From the NCBI GenBank assembly GCA_026989655.1, contig JALSIX010000010.1, positions 1-33,047 of the forward strand: DNA of 33,047 nt, read 5' to 3'. Both the position numbers and the translations under genes were made by a program. Origin of the DNA: Caldilineaceae bacterium. GTDB taxonomy: Bacteria; Chloroflexota; Anaerolineae; Caldilineales; Caldilineaceae. The notes beneath the pieces are model-generated. The model saw only the letters and a program-made list of their open reading frames with translations, ran no database searches and was not told the origin of the DNA. How positions within the stretch are numbered: the stretch's first letter is position 1; each line of letters starts with the position of its first letter. Of the stretch, positions 29,948 to 33,047 are shown one piece after another.

Positions 29948-32329
29948 TCAGCGGCCCGCCTCGGCCGGACGTCCCGTCGAGCCCCTCTCCAGCGCGTCCA
30001 ACCGGGCCTCCAGGGCCGTCAGCCGAGCCTCCAGCCCGGCGATCTGGGCGTCCCGGGCCGCCAGCACGGTCTGCACCAGCTCCAGATCCGGCAGGCCCAC
30101 CAGCACCCGGACGGTGTGGATCCCCTCCTCGGGGACCGTCTCCAGGGCTCGCCCCACCACCTGGCCCATCTGGGCTGGGGTGATCTGGGCCGGGGCCACC
30201 GCGATGCCGGTGCCGTCGTCCCGGCCCGAGGGCAGGATGAGGTCGCCGGCCTGGACCGGCCCCCGCACCCGTGCCGAGACCTGGCCCACGAAGGCCACCG
30301 GCACCCAGCCGGGGCGGTTCTCCTCCTCGGGCGTGTTGCCCGCGATGAGGGGCGCGGTGCTGACCACCATCATCCGCAGGGCCTCCCGGGTCTCCAGGGT
30401 GATCCCCTCAGGCGTCCAGGCCACGATGTCCCCGGGCTGGACCTGGGGCTCGGTTGCCGGATCCCGCAGGGGGAGCCACTCGGCGAAATCGGCGCTGCTG
30501 GAGTAGTAGGTCACGCCGCCGCTGCTGTTCCCCTGGATGGCCCCCACGCGCTGGTTGTTCGCATCGTAGAAGACGATGAAGCCGACGCCGGTCAGGTTGC
30601 CGCTGCGCTGAACCCTGATCCCCATGCCCTGGGGACAGGTGGGGTTGCATGCACCGGCGGTGTTCTCGATCCAGGCCACGAAGTTCCCGAAGGGCGGCAC
30701 TCCGAACCCGCCCGACCGAGGGGCACGCACGTCCAGAGGCGTCTGGGGCGACGAGATCCCGATGCCCACCAGGCCGTTTCCAGTGATGCTCATCACGTCG
30801 CCCCGGTTGCTGTTCCAGATGTTCAGCCGGTCGGCGCCCAGGCCGGAGCCGATGAGGCCGGCGATGTGCCAGCGGCGGGCCGTGTTGGCCGTGTTGGCGA
30901 ACTCCAGCCGCGCGTAGTCGGCGCCCTGCTCCTCCAGGCGCAGGGTTGGGAAGGCTGTGGTGGAGTTGGCCGACACGTGGAGCTTCCCCTTGGGCGCATT
31001 GGTGTCGATGCCTACCCCGCCCCCGGCCCGAACCAGGAACTGGTTGATGTCGGTGGAGGCGAAGCTCCCGGGCTGGCTGTCGGCCCAGACGAAGGTGCCG
31101 TCGTGCATGGCCTTGGCCCTCGAACCGGCCGCGAGGCTGGCGTCCCCGGCCGCGATGTTGGAGACCCCACCGGGGACCGTGGCCGAGGGCCCCGAGGCCT
31201 GGTTGTACTGCCCGCCGGCAACCGTGGCGTATTTCGCCGAGGCCTGGTTGTACTGCCCACCGGAGACCGTGGCCGAGAGCCCCGAGGCCTGGTTGTACCG
31301 CCCGCCGGCAACCGTGGCGTAGGCCGCGTTGGTGCTGCTCCCATCGTCGTTCCCCGCCTGGTTCCCCAGGCCTCCGGCCACCGTGCCGTAGTCGTCCGTC
31401 ACCCTGTTCCCCTCCGAGGGGCCGGTGCCCTCCTCCACCGAGCCCCCGCCGCCGATGGTCGCGCCCACCGCATTTCCCGTCACCGCGTTGTTCGGCGAGC
31501 CGCCGACGATGTTGGGGCTGCTGAGGTTGGGTTCCACCCGCCAGGCCCGTCGTCCGTCCACCCGGATCTCCAGGGGCTGGTCGTCCGTGGTGCCCAGGAA
31601 GTCTGTGCTGGGGTTCGTGCCGGCGTTGCCGCCCTGCTTCCAGTAGCGGTTGTCCGTGTAGTCTGTGTTCAGGCTCAGGGTGACGGCCCCCGACTTCCCG
31701 CCGCCGGCCAGCCCGGTGCCCGCGGTCACCGCGGTGATGTCGCCGCCGCTGTCCGCGTCCGGGGCGCAGACCCAGGCCGTGCCGTTCCACTTGGCCACCT
31801 GGTTGTCGGTGCAGGACAGGTTGGCCAGGGTGTCGTCGTCGCCGTCCGACAGCCCGGCGGGCACACCGGTCAGTCCGCTCCAGGGAGCGGTGCGGCTGTA
31901 GAGCGCGTAGGGGGTGGCCGTCAACGCCTGGCGGGGGCTCAACACCGTGTAGGTGCCGGTGCTGTTGCCAGGACGGACCTCCACCTGGAGCCAGCGGGCA
32001 TCGCCGTTGAACGCGTCGCCGCCGAAGTCGAGCTGGACGGTGAGGAGGCCATCCGCGACGGCCACGTCGTCCACGGTGATCGGGCTGCCCACCGCGCTGC
32101 CCCCCACGGGTGCATCGTAGAGGGTGAAGCGGAGATCGTAGACGCCGTTGGCCGGGTTGCCGCCATCCACCAGGCGCCCTTGGTAGGTGAAGGCCGTGCC
32201 CAGGGCCCCGGCCGTGGCCCGGGGCGTGTCCCCCCCGGGCTCCTGGGCCTGCACCCGATCGGGGGCCACGGAACCCACCAGGAGGGCCAGAGCTGTGAGG
32301 ATACCGAACCAGCGAGACAAGCGTTCCAT
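29948..32329 (-). CDS. Secreted surface protein with YadA-head-like repeats and C-terminal coiled coil
   Basis: A 793-residue exported protein. After a signal peptide (LTALALLVGSVAPDRVQA) comes a beta domain found in many bacterial surface proteins (FTYQGRLVDGG, YDLRFTLYDAPVGG, LSPRQALTATPYA). Next is a Gly/Thr region (CTDNQVAKWNGTAWVCAPD) like phage tail-fibre necks, then five 15-residue units of the ATVAGGQYNQASG type, as in trimeric autotransporter heads. A later region (YSSSADFAEWLP, VQPGDIVAW) resembles the folding or cap domain before C-terminal coiled coils. The end (DAQIAGLEARLTALEARLDALE) is a heptad coiled coil suited to trimers. No autotransporter barrel is present. AAGGAGG precedes ATG 32329. 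Confidence 0.75.
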   Translation of the reverse strand: MERLSRWFGILTALALLVGSVAPDRVQAQEPGGDTPRATAGALGTAFTYQGRLVDGGNPANGVYDLRFTLYDAPVGGSAVGSPITVDDVAVADGLLTVQLDFGGDAFNGDARWLQVEVRPGNSTGTYTVLSPRQALTATPYALYSRTAPWSGLTGVPAGLSDGDDDTLANLSCTDNQVAKWNGTAWVCAPDADSGGDITAVTAGTGLAGGGKSGAVTLSLNTDYTDNRYWKQGGNAGTNPSTDFLGTTDDQPLEIRVDGRRAWRVEPNLSSPNIVGGSPNNAVTGNAVGATIGGGGSVEEGTGPSEGNRVTDDYGTVAGGLGNQAGNDDGSSTNAAYATVAGGRYNQASGLSATVSGGQYNQASAKYATVAGGQYNQASGPSATVPGGVSNIAAGDASLAAGSRAKAMHDGTFVWADSQPGSFASTDINQFLVRAGGGVGIDTNAPKGKLHVSANSTTAFPTLRLEEQGADYARLEFANTANTARRWHIAGLIGSGLGADRLNIWNSNRGDVMSITGNGLVGIGISSPQTPLDVRAPRSGGFGVPPFGNFVAWIENTAGACNPTCPQGMGIRVQRSGNLTGVGFIVFYDANNQRVGAIQGNSSGGVTYYSSSADFAEWLPLRDPATEPQVQPGDIVAWTPEGITLETREALRMMVVSTAPLIAGNTPEEENRPGWVPVAFVGQVSARVRGPVQAGDLILPSGRDDGTGIAVAPAQITPAQMGQVVGRALETVPEEGIHTVRVLVGLPDLELVQTVLAARDAQIAGLEARLTALEARLDALERGSTGRPAEAGR
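31097..31321 (-). repeat. Five tandem 45-bp units (15 residues each)
   Basis: Within the surface-protein gene the units start at 31321, 31276, 31231, 31186 and 31141 on the minus strand. They encode YATVAGGRYNQASGL, SATVSGGQYNQASAK, YATVAGGQYNQASGP, SATVPGGVSNIAAGD and a diverged ASLAAGSRAKAMHDG. The first three are nearly identical in DNA, so the array could expand or contract by slippage or recombination. Confidence 0.9.
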
Positions 32330-32371
32330 GGGGTCAACCTCCTTGTTCTGTGGGCGGGCTGCCCACCCAAC

Positions 32372-32457
32372 GGTGCAGCCGCGGCGCGCGGGGCACCGGG
32401 CCATGGCCACCGCCCCCCTTCCCTGGCCTGGCGACCGGGGAGGAGCCGCGGTGCACC
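32372..32457. repeat. Long-range inverted repeat upstream of the surface-protein gene
   Basis: GGTGCAGCCGCGG (32372-32384) and CCGCGGTGCACC (32446-32457) are complementary apart from one missing base, with about 61 bases between. The left arm is identical to 2198-2210. The role is unknown; it may shape the mRNA between the two secreted-protein genes. Confidence 0.4.
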
Positions 32458-32470
32458 CGGATCCGGTGGG

Positions 32471-32755
32471 CTATCTCAACACCGTGGGCAGGTAGAGGTC
32501 GAAACGGGCAGCGGGCTGGGGGAAGCCGCTCCACAGGCCGCCGAACAGCCGATAGGGCCCGCCTTCCAGCGGGCCACCGGCGTCTGGCTGGCCGACAGTG
32601 CCGGTGAGGGCCATGGCGGAGCCGTAGGCCGCGGCGCCTCCGCCGCCGTCCACCGACCACCAGGGCAGCTCCATGCCACCCTGGAGGCCGATCCCCGTGG
32701 CGGCCAGGAGAGCCAGCAGGGCACTCACCAGGCCAAGAGACCATTGGTGGGACAT
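32471..32755 (-). CDS. Small secreted protein with WWSVDGGGG core and YLPTVLR C-terminus
   Basis: A 94-residue protein with AGGAGGTG five bases before ATG 32755. A signal peptide (LGLVSALLALLAATGIGLQG) is followed by LPWWSVDGGGG, TGTVGQPDAGGPLEGGPYRLFGG, and the end FDLYLPTVLR. I recall the WW-x-VDGGGG, GQPDAG and GGFW/GGLW pattern, and chains ending in YLPxVLR, as recurring in exported Chloroflexota proteins; this is memory, not a search. The terminal motif may be a sorting or anchoring signal. It precedes the large surface-protein gene by 141 bases on the same strand, so they may be co-expressed. Confidence 0.7.
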   Translation of the reverse strand: MSHQWSLGLVSALLALLAATGIGLQGGMELPWWSVDGGGGAAAYGSAMALTGTVGQPDAGGPLEGGPYRLFGGLWSGFPQPAARFDLYLPTVLR

Positions 32756-32930
32756 CGTGCACCTCCTGCCTTCCATGTCCGGTCGAAGGATATCCGAGAG
32801 GGGTGTGGAGCTCGGAAGAGGGGTGGAGGAGACTGCATGGCACAGACAGATGCGGAGCCGAAGCATCCATGGGGCATGGTGCCGCGCTCCAATGCCTGAC
32901 ACAGGTACAGGATGGCCACGGAGTGTGCCC

Positions 32931-32961
32931 ATTGTACCACACGGGACGCTGCCCCCACCAA
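32931..32961 (-). promoter_or_regulatory. Promoter of the secreted-protein pair
   Basis: On the minus strand TGTGGTACAATGGGC contains TACAAT (32936-32931) with an extended TG. TTGGTG lies 19 bases upstream (32961-32956). The leader to ATG 32755 is about 170 bases and holds no supported gene. Confidence 0.6.
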
Positions 32962-32993
32962 GGAGAGGGCCGAGGGTCCCCCTGAAGCGTCCG

Positions 32994-33023
32994 ATGACAT
33001 CGGGCCCTCGGCTGTGGTACAAT
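32994..33023 (+). promoter_or_regulatory. Promoter at the right edge, possible leaderless gene
   Basis: ATGACA (32994-32999), 18 bases and TACAAT (33018-33023) within TGTGGTACAATGGCC. An ATG at 33028 lies four bases after the -10 box, about where transcription should start. A gene beginning there would be translated without a leader; only six or seven codons are in view, so no CDS is called. Confidence 0.55.
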
Positions 33024-33047
33024 GGCCATGGCCGAGGCCCTCCCCGG

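Noticed and set aside
31097-31321. CRISPR-like array
   Set aside because: The repeats are contiguous 45-bp coding units without spacers and in frame with a surface-protein gene; no cas genes are present.
32725-33022. Minus-strand frames upstream of the small secreted protein
   Set aside because: They run through the promoter and leader, overlap each other, and lack ribosome-binding sites and motifs.

Overview
The window looks like chromosomal DNA from a GC-rich, probably thermophilic Chloroflexota bacterium (Caldilineae, Anaerolineae or Thermoflexia type). Pointers are: very high GC with strong third-position GC bias, a UgpBAEC/MalEFGK-type ABC cassette, a Ycf35 (DUF1257)/DUF2997 pair, an NADH dehydrogenase block with a fused NuoCD, and a small secreted protein of the 'WW-x-VDGGGG ... 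YLPxVLR' kind that I associate with this phylum. This is inference from gene content; no rRNA gene is present to test it. The first ~2.1 kb is clearly AT-richer than the rest and reads as an accessory segment.

Layout. 1-2105 (minus): start of a SAM methyltransferase, a decayed GNAT acetyltransferase and an FAD-dependent amine oxidase. 2427-9021 (plus): a consensus promoter with a palindromic operator, a Fur/PerR-family regulator translationally coupled to a P1B-4 metal-efflux ATPase, then a BadF-type sugar kinase, a PLP D-amino-acid enzyme, an Asp/Glu-type racemase and two unknown small genes. 9085-10524 (minus): membrane-anchored M23 peptidase, divergent from trmD (plus). 11751-11823 (minus): tRNA-Glu(UUC). 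11962-12762 (plus): DUF1257, DUF2997 and a third small protein. 12823-18170 (minus): ruvB, a Xer-type recombinase, an FAD amine oxidase/desaturase-like protein, a four-cysteine protein, a DUF1858 redox protein and a UPF0173 metallo-hydrolase. 18335-21842 (minus): nuoB-nuoCD-nuoI, with two good promoters upstream. 22341-23412 (plus): a small alpha/beta protein and a predicted caspase-like (clan CD) peptidase. 23809-29887 (plus): lipoprotein, two permeases and ATPase of a carbohydrate or glycerophospho-type importer, followed by an unusual HAD plus FAM151/menorin-like fusion. 29948-32755 (minus): two secreted proteins, one with YadA-head-like 15-residue repeats. The right edge carries two divergent promoters.

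How they may work together. The regulator and ATPase form a self-contained metal (probably ferrous iron or cobalt) efflux module. The kinase, D-amino-acid enzyme and racemase downstream suggest amino-sugar and D-amino-acid (peptidoglycan) salvage. The ABC cassette and the fusion enzyme may be an uptake-and-cleavage unit for a phosphorylated or phosphodiester substrate. nuoB-CD-I encodes the quinone-facing arm of complex I without its remaining subunits, which must lie elsewhere.

The most interesting items are the HAD-FAM151 fusion, the stand-alone caspase-like protein, the regulator with an altered metal-ligand set next to its palindrome, the three-gene DUF1257/DUF2997 cluster, the helical tails on NuoB and NuoI, and a recurring extended -10 promoter sequence. 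All functions come from motif reading by eye; no search or structure prediction was run.
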